Shown piece after piece: positions 1 to 12,219 of a stretch of DNA of 64,000 bases. Source of the stretch: Montifringilla adamsi (Eukaryota; Chordata; Aves; Passeriformes; Passeridae). The DNA lies in contig JAGGNK010008781.1 in assembly GCA_017590115.1 (NCBI GenBank), positions 7,915,371 through 7,979,370 of the forward strand, given 5' to 3'. The notes under the pieces were generated by a model that did not search any database, was not told where the DNA came from, and worked only from the letters and a program-made list of their open reading frames with translations. Position numbers and translations under genes: made by a program. Position 1 is the stretch's first letter. Every line of letters begins with the position of its first letter.

Positions 1-1004
1 TGTCCCATTCACAAGTGGAGGGGTCAGACAGGCCCCCAGCCAGTGCCTGGCTCTGGGAGAGATCAGTTTGGTGTCAGCACTGGCCACGATGCTTTTGGGA
101 AGGAACCTGGGGGCAAGAGCCGTGTGTCCCTAGGGAGTCCTGTGGGGTTATTTTTTTAGGCAGCCCCATGGGGTTATTTTTTTAGGCCAAGGCAGGAATT
201 ACTCCAGGCTCCTGTTTGCCTTCCCTGTCCCTCCTTCCACATTTCCGTGGGGGGAGAGGAGCACCCGGCAGCACGGCCCACCAAGGCAGCGCTAGAAAGC
301 GTGTGATTCCTTGCTGCACTTTCATCCCGGGATGAAAGGGATGATAGAAAACATTTGTTTTTGTGATAAAAGCAATTGACCCGGGAGGAATCCACCTCCC
401 CAGGGTGGCCTGCAGCAAATCGCAGAGATAAGGCACAACAGGCAGCAAACACCAAGTGCTTCCAAGCCTCGGAGCAGCTGCAGAGCAAATCCCTCCCTGC
501 ATGGAAGGAAACTGGGCTTCCACAGCTGCTCCCAAGCCCGGACAGCATGGCCAGGGATGGTTTTAGTGGATTTTGTTGGGAGTGGGAAGGTCTGCAGGGT
601 AGGACACTGTTTTGTTTGTTTTTCTTAATGAATGGCCACATTTTTTTATTGGAGACATCTTCACCACAGATCTCAGCCGAGCTTTTAATAGATGGGTTCC
701 TCGCCAGCGGCCATTGCAAATTGATTGCAGCAGAAATGGCAAGTGAAGACAAATATAGTGCAGGCTGCCTGCAGGGAGAGTGCGCAGAGGAAACTTCGGA
801 TGCTATTTTTGGTGTTTTGTCTCTACTGCTTACAGTGTTTCTAATCTTTGGTTTTCCTTAAAAAAACTGTTTGGGGTCAGGATTTTTTTTTTTTTTTAAT
901 TTTGAGAGGTTAAAAAAAGTTCTGTTCTCTGGAGAAAATGTCGATGCCCAGCTCTGTGGAGCTGCTGTGTGCCATGGCCCAGGTTGGTGTGGCAGGAGGG
1001 TGAA

Positions 1005-1022
1005 CTGCTGCTGCTGCTGCTG
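1005..1022. repeat. (CTG)6 trinucleotide run
   Basis: Six uninterrupted CTG units lie in non-coding flank DNA. It is a short microsatellite with no sign of a coding context. Confidence 0.8.
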
Positions 1023-3008
1023 CCTCCATGTCCTCCACTGGGACCAGAACCAGGCCTGTCTCACTCCCAGGCAGTGTGCAGGGGCTGACATGGAGCCAGT
1101 CCCCGATTTCACCCCAATCCATGGGAACTTTGTCGGGGGAAGGAAAGTACAGCACTCTGGCTCATAAAAAAATTGAATTCTCCCACGCTGCTGAGCCATG
1201 GCTGCACCACAGGGGCTGGCAGCAGCAGTCCCAGCAGTGATCTGCACTGCTCAGGACCAATGCACTGAGTTGCCCTTGGTCCCAGCCAGGTCCAGGAGCT
1301 GCAGTAGCTCCTGGAACACAAGGAGACGCAGGAGGGTGCTGCAGGTGAGCGCTTGACCTGGAGGGTGTCAGCTCAGGCCTGCAAAATCATAAATCCAGGT
1401 GTGTCCGAGAGTGTGCGCTAGAGTCCCAACTGCAGGGAGACTGGGAGGAGTGCACTGGCAGTCACTCAAATTACTTGGCAGAGCAGGAAAACACTCCAAG
1501 TTATTGCTGGGCTTGGGGAGCCACGGCTGGGTGACACTGGAATGCTGTTAAAGGCCGATACCCTAACCTTCTCAGGCCCAGAGAATGGTCAGGATGTGGT
1601 GACAGATTGAGGCACAGTGCCAGGACAAAAAGCAGAGGTGTCTCACTGACACATTATGTCCATGGGTGTGAGAGATAAGGCTGTGGCTAATTAGAAGTAA
1701 AGGAGCAGAAATGCTTATAAAAGTGACAAACAAGTTTGTGGGTTTAACTACAGGACAGTGAAATAAAAGCAGCTCACAGCAGGGCTGGTTGTGATGCACT
1801 GCCAGTGTCCATCTGGCAGTCTGGGGTGTTTGCAGCAACAGCTCAGGGGAGACCATCAGCATCTGGCAGCATTTTAGACCATGGGATAGGGTTTATCTGC
1901 TGCATAGGAGGCTTTCTGGTATGAGAAGCCCCAGATGTTCTTCTGCCATCTTTTTAAACATCCCTATTTGTGCAGACCCTGTTTTGCCTTGATTTGATCA
2001 AGCTGCAGTCTGTCATTCACTAAAAAATCTTTCAATTTCCCATGCTTGCCTTTAAATAATGTAGAAGGCCCCTCTCCACCAGCATGCTGGACAATGATGG
2101 CATTGGGAGAAAGACAGCAAAAATGGGAAAAACAAGTTGTTTATCAGTGGCTCAGTCAGACCTTTAGCAGAGGGCACCTGAGGCTCTGTCACACCTGGCC
2201 AGGCTGATGTTATATGTCCATCACAGCCCAAGGCTTGTACCCAGCTGCTCAGCATTGTTCACCATGAGCTAGGGTGGGCTGTGGCTGCTGACCACCCCTG
2301 GGAAGAAATGAAAAAAATTGGAAAAAATAATGTTATAATGTTTTTAAGGCAGTCACTATCATCTTCCTCTGATAACTCTGTACCAGCCACCCAGCCTGCA
2401 GTGCAGGACCAGGACCCCAGTGCCCCACAGTGCTGATTGAGCTGCTTCAGTGGGCACCTCTGGAAGAAGAGGCTAAGTGCCAAAGTAGGCACATACCCTC
2501 TGCCTGGGGTTTCCCAGCTGGGAAGATTTTCAGCTGGCCTTGCTGGGGCTGGAATGTGCAGATGTACTAGGGAGAAGCACAGCAGTGCTTGGGAGCAGTC
2601 CAAGGTAAATGGATTTGGTGCCACACGCGTCTGCCTGGTTCCACCACTGGCACAGGCACTGGCACTAGAACTGCACCGCTGCGGGGTGAGGCTGCTGACC
2701 AGACAAACTCCCTTTTTGGGGCTGCAGAGGTCTCAGGGGCAACACACACCACCTCAGCCCCCCCAGGAGGTTATTTCACAAGAGAAGGCAGCCTGTGGAG
2801 GAGGTTTTTGTGGCTAGGGATCAAAGTCCCTGGCAGCTGCCCAGATTCCCAGTATTTAGCTGTTGCACAGCCCGGGTCTGCAGCTGGGTTTGTGTGCCAG
2901 GCCGTGGCAGGAGATAGCAGGGAGGGGGAGCTCAGGGCTTGCGTGGGGAGGAGGGTTTGGCTATCCCAGAGGTGGGATGCAGGGGTCAGCCCTCTTGCCT
3001 CTCCCCAG

Positions 3009-3441
3009 GAAACATGGAAATGGGGGTCAAGCCCCATGGCAACGCATGGGAAAGGTAGGTGGGAGGTAGTGATGCTTGGGAAAGGGGCTGACGGTGAACA
3101 GGATTCCCAGTCTTTAACAGTCACAGGGAAGCAGCTTTTCTTTGTCCAGCAATGGAGGCATTGTGTCTGGGTCCTGCAGCATCCCAGCTAGTGGGAGCAT
3201 GGCTGGACCTTGCCTGTCCTATTTGCCAATGCCAGCCTCATCCCAGGAAATAATCCTGCTTTCTCCATCCTGCTTCATATCTGTCAGTCGTGGGCTGTCT
3301 CCTGGTCCCCAGTGCTCCCGGGGTCTCAGCTGAATAAGCACATTTTTCACTCTCTTTGTGACTGCAGACCTTGTGGAGCTCTGGGAGGAGGCAGGCAGGG
3401 ACACAAGGAAGACGTCAACTGACTTTTACAGCTTTGATTAG
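3009..3441 (+). other. possible two-exon plus-strand transcript end
   Basis: A 46-nt segment (3009-3054) is bounded by a pyrimidine-rich acceptor ending CCCCAG and a consensus-like donor AAAG|GTAGGT. A second acceptor (TGACTGCAG) opens at 3368. Spliced in one phase (exon 3009 in phase 0, a split GAC codon at the junction), the reading stays open and ends at a TAG at 3439-3441, with a terminal peptide ending DFYSFD. I do not recognise the protein. Splice-like motifs are frequent in GC-rich DNA and no upstream exons could be chained, so this is a candidate only. It could equally be a long non-coding RNA or chance. Confidence 0.18.
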
Positions 3442-3783
3442 TTAAGAGCATATATTTACATAGTGAATAACCTGGAGGGTCACATTTTAAGACACTGATG
3501 TATTTCCCCCTCCCAGGCAAACAGCGTGCTTATCCCCGCTGGGACTGTGGGGTGGGACACAGAGCTCGGTTCCCTTGCCAGCCCCACTCCCAGTGCAGAC
3601 GAGGAAAGCAGTAACACCACCCACCCCACCTTGCCAGGGCTAATGTTCCTGGTTTCTCTTTTGCCTGTCACAGTGAGGCTTTTCCCAGGTCCGGTCTTGC
3701 AGAGGTGTAGTCGGTGCTCCCTGCCTTGTCTGTGTCAGTTGGTTTTCCATTTCATCCGGCCATATTTCCATAACCAGCTATTT

Positions 3784-3809
3784 GGGGGGGTGGGGGGTGA
3801 GGGGAGGGG
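3784..3809 (+). other. G-quadruplex-forming motif
   Basis: The run reads G7-T-G6-TGA-G4-A-G4, which is four G tracts of at least four with loops of one to three bases. This meets the usual G-quadruplex pattern on the plus strand. It lies in the unassigned left flank. Confidence 0.6.
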
Positions 3810-5859
3810 CGTCAGCTGTCACCTCACAGTGACTGTAAGTGGCAGCAAAGGGCTGGGTGTCACCCGCCATTCCCATTGCAAGCCGAGGCTGAGAGAGCAT
3901 GGATTGCCCTCACTATCGTGCCCACGTCGCTGCCAGACACTGTCAGCAGACACTGGGCTGGCAACAAACCAGGCTGGACTTGCCACAAAAAAGGGTAGAG
4001 AGCTGTCAGGTTTGGGGCCAGGAGCTGTTCCTGCTGTATTATCATTGGCAACCCCAGTTATAAGGAAAAACAACAAAATTAAGAATAGATGTAAAGAGCT
4101 ACGTGGTTTTTTCTTTGTTCAGCTGAGCTGTCAAGAATAAATCACTGGGTATTTTTGCAAACACTTGGCGAGGCTGGGAAAATCTGCTGGGAGCCGGACA
4201 GCTCAGGTCAGGGCTGTCCTGCCAAGAGATGATTACAGCCCGTCCTGGGGACAGAGGAGCGGGGAACGGGGCCAAGAGGTGTCTCAAGTCCAGGAGTAAG
4301 ATTACAGGCTGTGGGGTCAGCAAAACCCTCCCGTGCTCTGGGCGGCACCTGAACCCTTTCCAGAAAGGAAACCACCCGGAGCACTGCTGGGCCTGGCAAA
4401 GGGCCTTTGGTGGGGGGCTGGGGGCCTTCAGCAGCCCTGCCAGGCAGTGGCAGATGCTCAGGGGTGAGTCAATACGTGGCGTTTCTGCCCAGCATTAAGA
4501 TTAAGGGTCTCGACTTGTGCCATCACAGATGTCTTGGGGGTGGGCAGGGTGCTCCCCAGACCCACACCAGGCTGTGTCCCACAGCTCTGGGGTTGGATGC
4601 TTAGAAGTGGAACCCTCTGCTCCCGACCCCCTTCCTGGAGTTGCACAGAGGCAAGGTGAACATCCTAGCAGATTGTGACCTCCTGTCAAAGCACAGATGA
4701 AATTTGTAATATTCCTGTCTTAAAAAAAACCAACTCGCTACAGTAGGTTAAATATCCAGTTCAGCACAGTGCCTGTTGTCTATTGAAGCTATTAATCTAT
4801 AACAAAACAAGCTGCATGTTTCTAGATCTTGGCCTGTTGGGTTTTTTTAGCATCCATGTGTTTTTTCCAAGGGAGGGGGCTTGCACACACCCCACTTGCA
4901 GAGCACAGCTGTTCTGTCAAGGAATCGGTGCCAGCCTGAGCTTCGTTCAGCCCAGGGCCCAGCTCTGCCACCTCTGCACCCCTGCCAGTCTTTCATCTTC
5001 CCTTAAAATCAGTCCCACAGAGCAACAAGGCCACAGGGAGCAACAGCAAAGCCAAACCACAGCCACTCAGAGCTCATACCAAAGGGACACAGTTGGAGGT
5101 GGTGGCAGAGTGCTGAGGAGTGGGGAGCAGGGGGACAGTCCTCAGCTCTCCATCTGTGCCCATCTAGTAAGTCCAGCATCCAATGCTGACCACAGAGAGA
5201 CTTCCCTGGAAGAATGGCAACAATCTTCACTTCTCTATCCAGTGTCTGAAGGGATACTGTATTTGTATTTGTGTAGCTCAGCTTCATGTAAATATGGGGA
5301 AAAGAGAGGAAAATGGGGGAAAAAAGTGAGGAGTTGGGCTAACTACCAGTTACTGATATTGCTGCTGGTGCCCAGGGCAGATCTCACTGACCCATGATGT
5401 GAGGGCTGGAGATCCTCGCACAGCCTGGCTGCTGTCCTCTTGGACAGAATTCAAGTGTGGGACCTGCTGCCTGGCTTGGAGGAGATGAGCTTGGTTTTCA
5501 GAGCTGACGTGCAGAAACCAGAGGAGTTTCCATGAAGCCCTTCACACTGACAGTGTTGGGTGAAGCCCTGGCTCTTGTTACAGCTCCTGGGGTTTTGGAG
5601 TGGCAAAACCATGGTGTGTTAAAACTCACAAACAGGCACCAGAAGAACAGATTATGTGGGCAGAGGGATAAGATGTTCCATCTTGAACCAGCTTGGCTCC
5701 CTCCTAGGCACCAGCACCCATCCTGCCCTCAGGAAGGAATTATGTCCCAGCCAGCATAGTCAGGCCATGGTGTTGCTGGACATGAGCAGCTCACAAAGCC
5801 AGTAACTTCTCCTGGCTGTCAGGCTTTGTCTGATTGTGGCGCAGCAGAAAGGAAGAGCC

Positions 5860-5934
5860 AAGGAGAAGAGAGGAAAGGGGGAAAAAAGGAAAAAAGAGAA
5901 AAAGAAAAGAGAGAGAAGAGGAGGAAAAAAAGGA
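5860..5934 (+). repeat. 75-nt uninterrupted polypurine tract
   Basis: Every base from 5860 to 5934 is A or G on the plus strand. The tract is imperfect GA/AAAG rather than a simple unit repeat. Long polypurine-polypyrimidine tracts can form triplex (H-DNA) structures. The lysine/glutamate-rich ORFs read across it are artefacts of this composition. Confidence 0.85.
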
Positions 5935-8900
5935 CAAAGAGAAAAACCAAAAGATGCAAAGAAAACAATGGCATGATCAGGAAAAGGCTGGAAAAAGTCT
6001 TGGGGGGCTCCCATCCCCTGAGGACAGCTGGGCATGCTGCCCATGTCCCATTACTGCAGCTGCATCTCACATTTTGTTCATTGCACCAAAATAAGTTTTC
6101 CTTTCAATGCCAGGAGCCTGAGCATCGAACAGGCCCAGCGCAGTGCTCAGCAGTGCATGTCCCTGCATTGGGGCTGGTTTCCAGCAGGCGCTCCCAACTC
6201 TGTCGCCTGCTGCTCTGGGTAATGCCTGGCAGCCAGGGAGCTGTGCCCAGGCACTGCTGGTCACAGGCAAGGCAACCTCTGGGCTCCATCAGCTGGACAC
6301 AGCTCCAACACCCCACCTGTGTGTGCAGGCTGTGTCCCACCTCGCCATTCTTTTGCATCCATAGTGCAAATGGGTAAAGCAAAGATTGCAAACACTCCCC
6401 CCACCCTCTGGCATAGCTGCAAATGCTTCATCATGCAAAACTCTGTGTAATGGTCACTGCTGTACTGATTTGACTGGCCCTGGGGGCTGGGTGTCTGCTT
6501 GCCAGGCCAGCTGCTGGATTTCTAGGAAACCAAGGGATGAGGCAGGTATCTTTAATGCAGATTTGTGGCCTGATGTGACCAGACGCAGAGCAGTGGACCA
6601 GGACCATGAGTGCTTGGCCACCACCCTGTGCTGTGCTGGGCAGGAGCAAAAGCCCTTGAGCAGGAGAACCTGCTGCTGCCAAGATGAGACGTGAGTGAGA
6701 CATCCACACCCAGAGTCCCGAGTGGCAAAATGAGTCACTGCCCTGTGCCGACAGCATCGAGCGCCAGGACATGCTGGCTCCACACCCCCGTGGGTCTGCT
6801 CAGTACAGGATGGGCGGCTGAGCAAGGTGGGGACTCTTCTCTTGGCCACACTGCTCAGGATTTCAGCCAGCAGGACCCATGCTGTGGGGTGAATTATGAT
6901 GCCAGTCCCATGTCTACCCTGCTCACTTACACTGGCCTTTGGATAACAAAGTGCTTTCTGGAGCACAGAAAGCACTGCCCACCAGCCTGAGCTCCCCACT
7001 GCCTGTCTGCCCACTGGCACCCTCTTCCAGCTTGGCAAGGACACTGAGCTGCATGGCACAGCCCTACGGACCAGGAACCACCAAGGCAAATCCCCAGGTG
7101 GGGCTCAGGCGCAGCATCCCCTCCATGAGCAGTCGTGACACTGCTGAACATTAGGACAGGCCCCCACTGACCCCACCACATCCTCCAGCCAAGCCCCCAT
7201 GGGAGCTGGGTCTCTCCAGCCAGCGCCTCAGTGTCTAAATATCACCATGGGCTGCAGGGAGCCTCTAGAGCTCCCGTGGCAGGAGGAGATTTAGCAGCCC
7301 ATTGCCTCGGTAACACCCCTTGCTCGAGCTCAGAGTGCCTGAGGATGCTGCAGCACTTCGTGAGCAATGGGTTTACATTTGTACAGTGCCTTTTGCCAGA
7401 GGGATCTCTCTGTTAATGCTGCAAATGTCACATACTTGTGTGGAGGCTACACACATCAGTCACATCCCCCACCTCCGCAACACATCAGGTCCTCTGAGAT
7501 AGAATCACCCGGGGAATGGTGGAGAAGAGGCAGATGCAATTACCCCAGCTAGGGTTTAGTCAATACCTGGGCAAAACCTCAGCTCTTGTGCAGCTGCCCA
7601 GAAAGTTTTGACTGTCACACATCTTCAGTATGTTCCTTTCTAATCTGGAAATAATCAGACAGGACAAGGTATTGCATTTGTCTCCAGTAAAGCAAAGATT
7701 AAGTCTTCAGGAATTACCAAATTTGAGTTGACGTTGGGATGTATTTCTATGCAGATGAGCTTTTGGTAAGTCGACCACTCACAGGTAAGGTGCAGCCAGG
7801 TCTTGGCATTAACCACTATCACAGATCTGTCTCACAAAATACATGGGCAGCTATTCCTGTCGGACAAACGTGACAGGCAGTCCCCTGACCCAGTAAATGC
7901 TGTGACCAAGAGGGGTTTCTAATAAAGGCCTGGGGATCACAGCCTGTACAGTATGGACAGCTTTGCTGGATTAGAAACCTGATTAATGGCCTCAGGGGAG
8001 ATTAGAAATTGCTATTTTGAGAGGGGGTTTTCATAGCAGGCTCGTGTAATCACCACTGCCAGCAGGACAGCCTTATCCTGGTGGTTTTCTGGGGGAGCTG
8101 ACACTTCTGGGAGCCCCGGGAGGCCAGGCCAGGGAGAAGGATTTGTCTCTGCTAATAGCTGTGTTTATGTTTGCTGCAGAGCTCATCGCTGGCTGACCAC
8201 AGCAATTACATGGGGGAGGCATATTTACATGTTTTAACTCTGAAACACTGAGCAAACAAGGCAAGATAATCATTAACTTTGGGAACTGTTAACCTTCAGC
8301 GTGAGTTTTGGCCAGTAAAGGAGAGATCTGCCAGAGCAAGGTCTCTATTTTAGTAAACATTGAAAGAATGATGTGAGAAAGCTTTTGGTTTTGTACATTA
8401 TGAGTAGGTAATTAAAGGGCATTAATTTGTGTCTCCAGCCTCGATACTGTGAAAAACTTCTAATTGCAGAAGAGGGGGATAAAGGCGGGAAAAAAACACT
8501 ATTTAAAAAAAGATCCATTGGCTTCATCAGCTTGGGAGCAGGAGGAGCAGGGGCAGTAAAGCACAGCATTGCAGGGAGGCTATGGGTCTGCAGTTCATAC
8601 ATGCTCTTTTGCTGTTGATTATCATGCCAAAGAAATTGTATTTAGGCCTAAAACTTGCTACAGGAGCTTAATCAGTAAAGCAGCAATAGTTTAGGAGCAA
8701 AGAGCAGCACCTTGTCCTCTGCCCTTGAGGTTCAGGGACTGGCCATGCTGGCTCCCAGCTCAGGGCTGCACACCCAGCAGGCAGGGTGGGAGCACAGTGG
8801 CTCCCTCGGGTTGGTTCGGCGCTAGATCAAACACAGTGAAATATCTGTCTCATGCCTGACCACAAATCGTTATTGCTGCCCCTTGGGTAACACATTCTGT

Positions 8901-11900
8901 GGGGGAAAGAAGAGGAACAACAAAAAGGCAAAATTCTGCAGACTTTGGACTCTTATGGGTATCATAAAAAAGTGGGGAATTGAGGAAGGAGGAACATAAA
9001 AGAGGAAGAAAGGAAGGGAAGATAATTTAAGTGGACAAGCAGAAGCAGATTTTCAATCTTATCAGTTATAGTTCATAAGAAAGTGGAGCATGCCAGCCAG
9101 TCAATAGTGCTTGTTTGACCACCAGTGGGAAACAGATGATGAATTCATCTCTAAGGAGATTATGGCCAGAAACAGCCTCTTGCCCCAACGAGCAGCTGCG
9201 GGGAGCTGTGGGTTGCCAGCCCAGCCTGACCTCGGGCAGTGCACAGGAGGCTCCGCTCACTGCCCAGCACAGGCTGTTCGGGCAGGGGCACATCCTTCTC
9301 TGCAGGGCACACAAAAAGCAGTGTCATTTGCCATTTAACACAAGGCATGGAGAGGGATAGTTTTGGGAGAGGCCTGAAGTGTCACGAAATGTCAGGTTTT
9401 CCCATGGATTTCCACTTGTGCTTATTCTGCAGGGCAGGCTGTCAGAGCTGTACGGATCCAGCTCTTTCCTGGGCAGAGCCACCCTCACAGCACTCAGCAG
9501 TAGGTCCTCACCTCCTGTCCCAGTGCCCCACATACCTTTCACACACGGGCTTTATGGCACTCAGCACGTGCCCCTCTAAGTGGTTGCACAGTGTTCAGCA
9601 GTTCCAGTTTAACAGAATAAAGGTTTACTCTGATAACATCAGCATGTTTCCCCTGTGCATGGCAGAGAATCTATTAATATTTGTTTAGGAAATATATTTG
9701 CCTAGGAAAGCCCCCCCCCACCCAGTCCTCAGAAGCACGTGCTTTACAGCTTCAACCCAGCCCCCAGATGTAGCAATTTCTCCAGGGCCCAATTGCAAAA
9801 CAAGCTGTTCTGGCCCTTGGCAGCCCTGCTCCCTGTCACAAGATTCTGGACTTCTAGTGGGCTTTTAAAGAAAGTTTTGGAAAAAGTTTGTTTGCACAGG
9901 CAGTGCAAGAGCTCCTGCAGTTGGGGTTTGGTTTTTTTTTTCCCTTTTAGTGTTACACCTCTGTGGGAGTGGTTTTATATGATCCCATACTGAAACATTT
10001 TGAATAATCTTTTCTGCAGAATAAAGCTTATGATTTCATCTTTAAATGGACAAATACCTCACAATTCAAACACAGTTATTAGTGCCATTCAACCAACACC
10101 TAAAAAAAAATCCCAAAACTTTTACCGCAATCAGGCAGTTTAATCCACTGGAGTTTTAACTCTACAGTATTTGGAACATAGGAAAAACATTTCAGACACT
10201 CAATACAGCATTGCTGCTCTGTCATCAGCTCTGGCTCCCAAATTGGAAGGTGTTGTTCATGTTGTAAAACTACTCTAACTTCTATCAGGTATAAAAGAAA
10301 GGTGTAAAAGATGATCATAGCGAATCGCGTCAAAAAATGTACTGAAAATTACGCAACATTCACAACCCTTCCTACAGGTACAGGGTGAGCCATGATATTC
10401 CATGCCAGAATGGACTTTGCATACATGTCCGTGTTTTAATGTCAGAATGCAAACTCCATTTTGAATAAAGGGCTAGTTTGGCCCTGCCATTGTTTTTGCT
10501 TAAACTAGAAATGACTGAAGTCTATTTGGGCAAGAAAGAAAGTTAAGCTACGCTTACTATTAAAATACAGAAATCAGACCATGAAAAATCTAATTAATTT
10601 ATTAAACACTGAAAAACCTGTATTGTTGCTTTCTAGAGTGATCTTTGCTAAGTAAAATCTTCAGGCAATCAGGTTAGCGTAAGACTAAACTGCTACCTGG
10701 ATCACAGAGCACCTCAGCTCAAATCTTACTCAGCAATACTACAGAAATGAATGAGCCAAACCCTGAGAACAGCTCAGCCTCTGCTAGAGGGGAAACAGTT
10801 AATGCTCATCAGTGCCATGGCTCAGCAGAGCTGCTTCACAGCCAGGAACTACTTTGTCCAGCCTCAGTTAATCCACAGCTGCTGTGCCTGCTGGAGGTGA
10901 GTGCCAGCAGCAGCACAGGTGCTCACTCCCTGCTCGGACCCATCTGGGGCAGAGCCAAGGGCAGGGAGCAGAGGAAGAGACAAAAGTGGAAAGAATCTCA
11001 CATGGGCAGTGACCCTGCTGGAGTCCTGTGCAGAGGATAAGCTCAGCTCTAGTTGTGGCTGTTTTCCAGTTCAGGCTACCTGGACTCTGGCAGTACAGAC
11101 CTGCTGTCCCCAGTCAGAGCTGCAGCACTTGGGGCATGGGGGAGAACCCCAAACTACACTGCCCAGTTATTGAAATTTTACAGGGACAAAAAGGCATCCC
11201 ATAGAAGATTCTCAAGCTTTAGATGAGGCATCTGCCCATCCTTGTCTGTCTGGAAGTCATATATCCTGGTGTTTTCCAGCTGGTAAGACAGAACACTGGA
11301 GTTCACATTGCCAAAATTGTTCTGGTAACCCAGCTGCTGACAGTTGGTGTTTTTATAGTCCCTCTGATACACTAAAATATAATGGGATGTTACTATGAAC
11401 ATCTCAAATCCCAAAGGTTCTTGTTATTTGGATCTTTATTACTTCAATTATATCCTGTCAAAACATAGGTTTTTGTACAAGTAAGACCATACATCTCACA
11501 TAAAATGCCATTTTATCCCTAGGGTTTGGGGTTTTTTTCAGATCTGCAAAGATCCTTGTTTCATGGCCCTAAGACAGCACTTGAATAAGGGTAGCTGGCT
11601 ATCTTCCATTTTCTCAAGATGGAAATACTATGTGTGATTTGCATGAAGAGCATCCCTATCTCTTTGTGAGATGAAATGATGGATTATTGAAGACGGCGTG
11701 TAAGTGTGCACTGAATGACTGCATTCTGAGCCTCAGGCAGTCCAGAGGGATCATATCACTGACAAGACAAATAATCTGGTCAGAGAAGCTACAGGAGTTC
11801 CTCCCAGCCAAAGCAGAATGAACAGAGGGAGTGCTGTGCTCAGAGTGCTCCTCAGATCTACAGCTGATCAAACTGACACAACAAAAAGCACACCCACACT

Positions 11901-12219
11901 TTAGTTCCTCTCAGGATTCATTTCAGGGGTTGTCCAGACTGACTCTCACTATGCAGAGGTCCCACAATTGGCTTAAAATAGGCAAAAGCCCTAAGAGTAG
12001 CAACACAAATTTCTGTGTTTTGGAAAGATTTCTGAAAGGAAAAACTTCAAATGTTTTGTGGCAGACCTAAAACCACATAAAAATCAGATTGAACCCATTT
12101 GTAAGTTTTTAAGAGCAACTAAGAGCACTGTCTTCTCTCTCTGGCCATACCAGAGGATAAAGCCTGAGAACTCAATTAGCAAGAAAAGATAGCACAGAAC
12201 CAACAGGTAACCCAACAAA

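Larger units (their letters stand above)
1..12219. other. left flank, no recognised gene
   Basis: This stretch is unique-looking, moderately GC-rich DNA (roughly 1-9.9 kb) that becomes AT-rich at about 10.0-12.2 kb. Open frames up to about 200 codons occur on both strands, but none shows a protein family I recognise, and they overlap each other in several frames, as chance ORFs do. In human the gene next to the 3' end of YPEL1 is PPIL2, a U-box cyclophilin. I looked for its conserved cyclophilin segments and its C-terminal end and did not find them, so it either lies further left or is not adjacent in this genome. Plus-strand AATAAA motifs occur near 7,921, 9,615, 10,020 and 10,465 but cannot be tied to a gene. 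Confidence 0.6.

Noticed and set aside
1109..1321. Minus-strand acceptor followed by a short ELLQLLDLAG-type peptide and stop
   Set aside because: A plus-strand donor-like CAG|GTGAGC lies in the same stretch and neither strand chains to other exons; treated as chance splice-like motifs in GC-rich DNA.
3526..4140. 204-codon plus-strand ORF after a good acceptor at about 3523
   Set aside because: The pyrimidine-rich acceptor caught attention, but the peptide is not recognisable, becomes cysteine-rich and compositionally erratic, and runs through the G-quadruplex motif.
4783..5397. 204-codon plus-strand ORF
   Set aside because: No start context, domain or codon bias that supports coding; opposite-strand ORFs overlap it.
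5826..6377. Lys/Glu-rich ORFs of 183 and 86 codons
   Set aside because: They are produced by the 75-bp polypurine tract read in frame. The charged repeat is a composition artefact.
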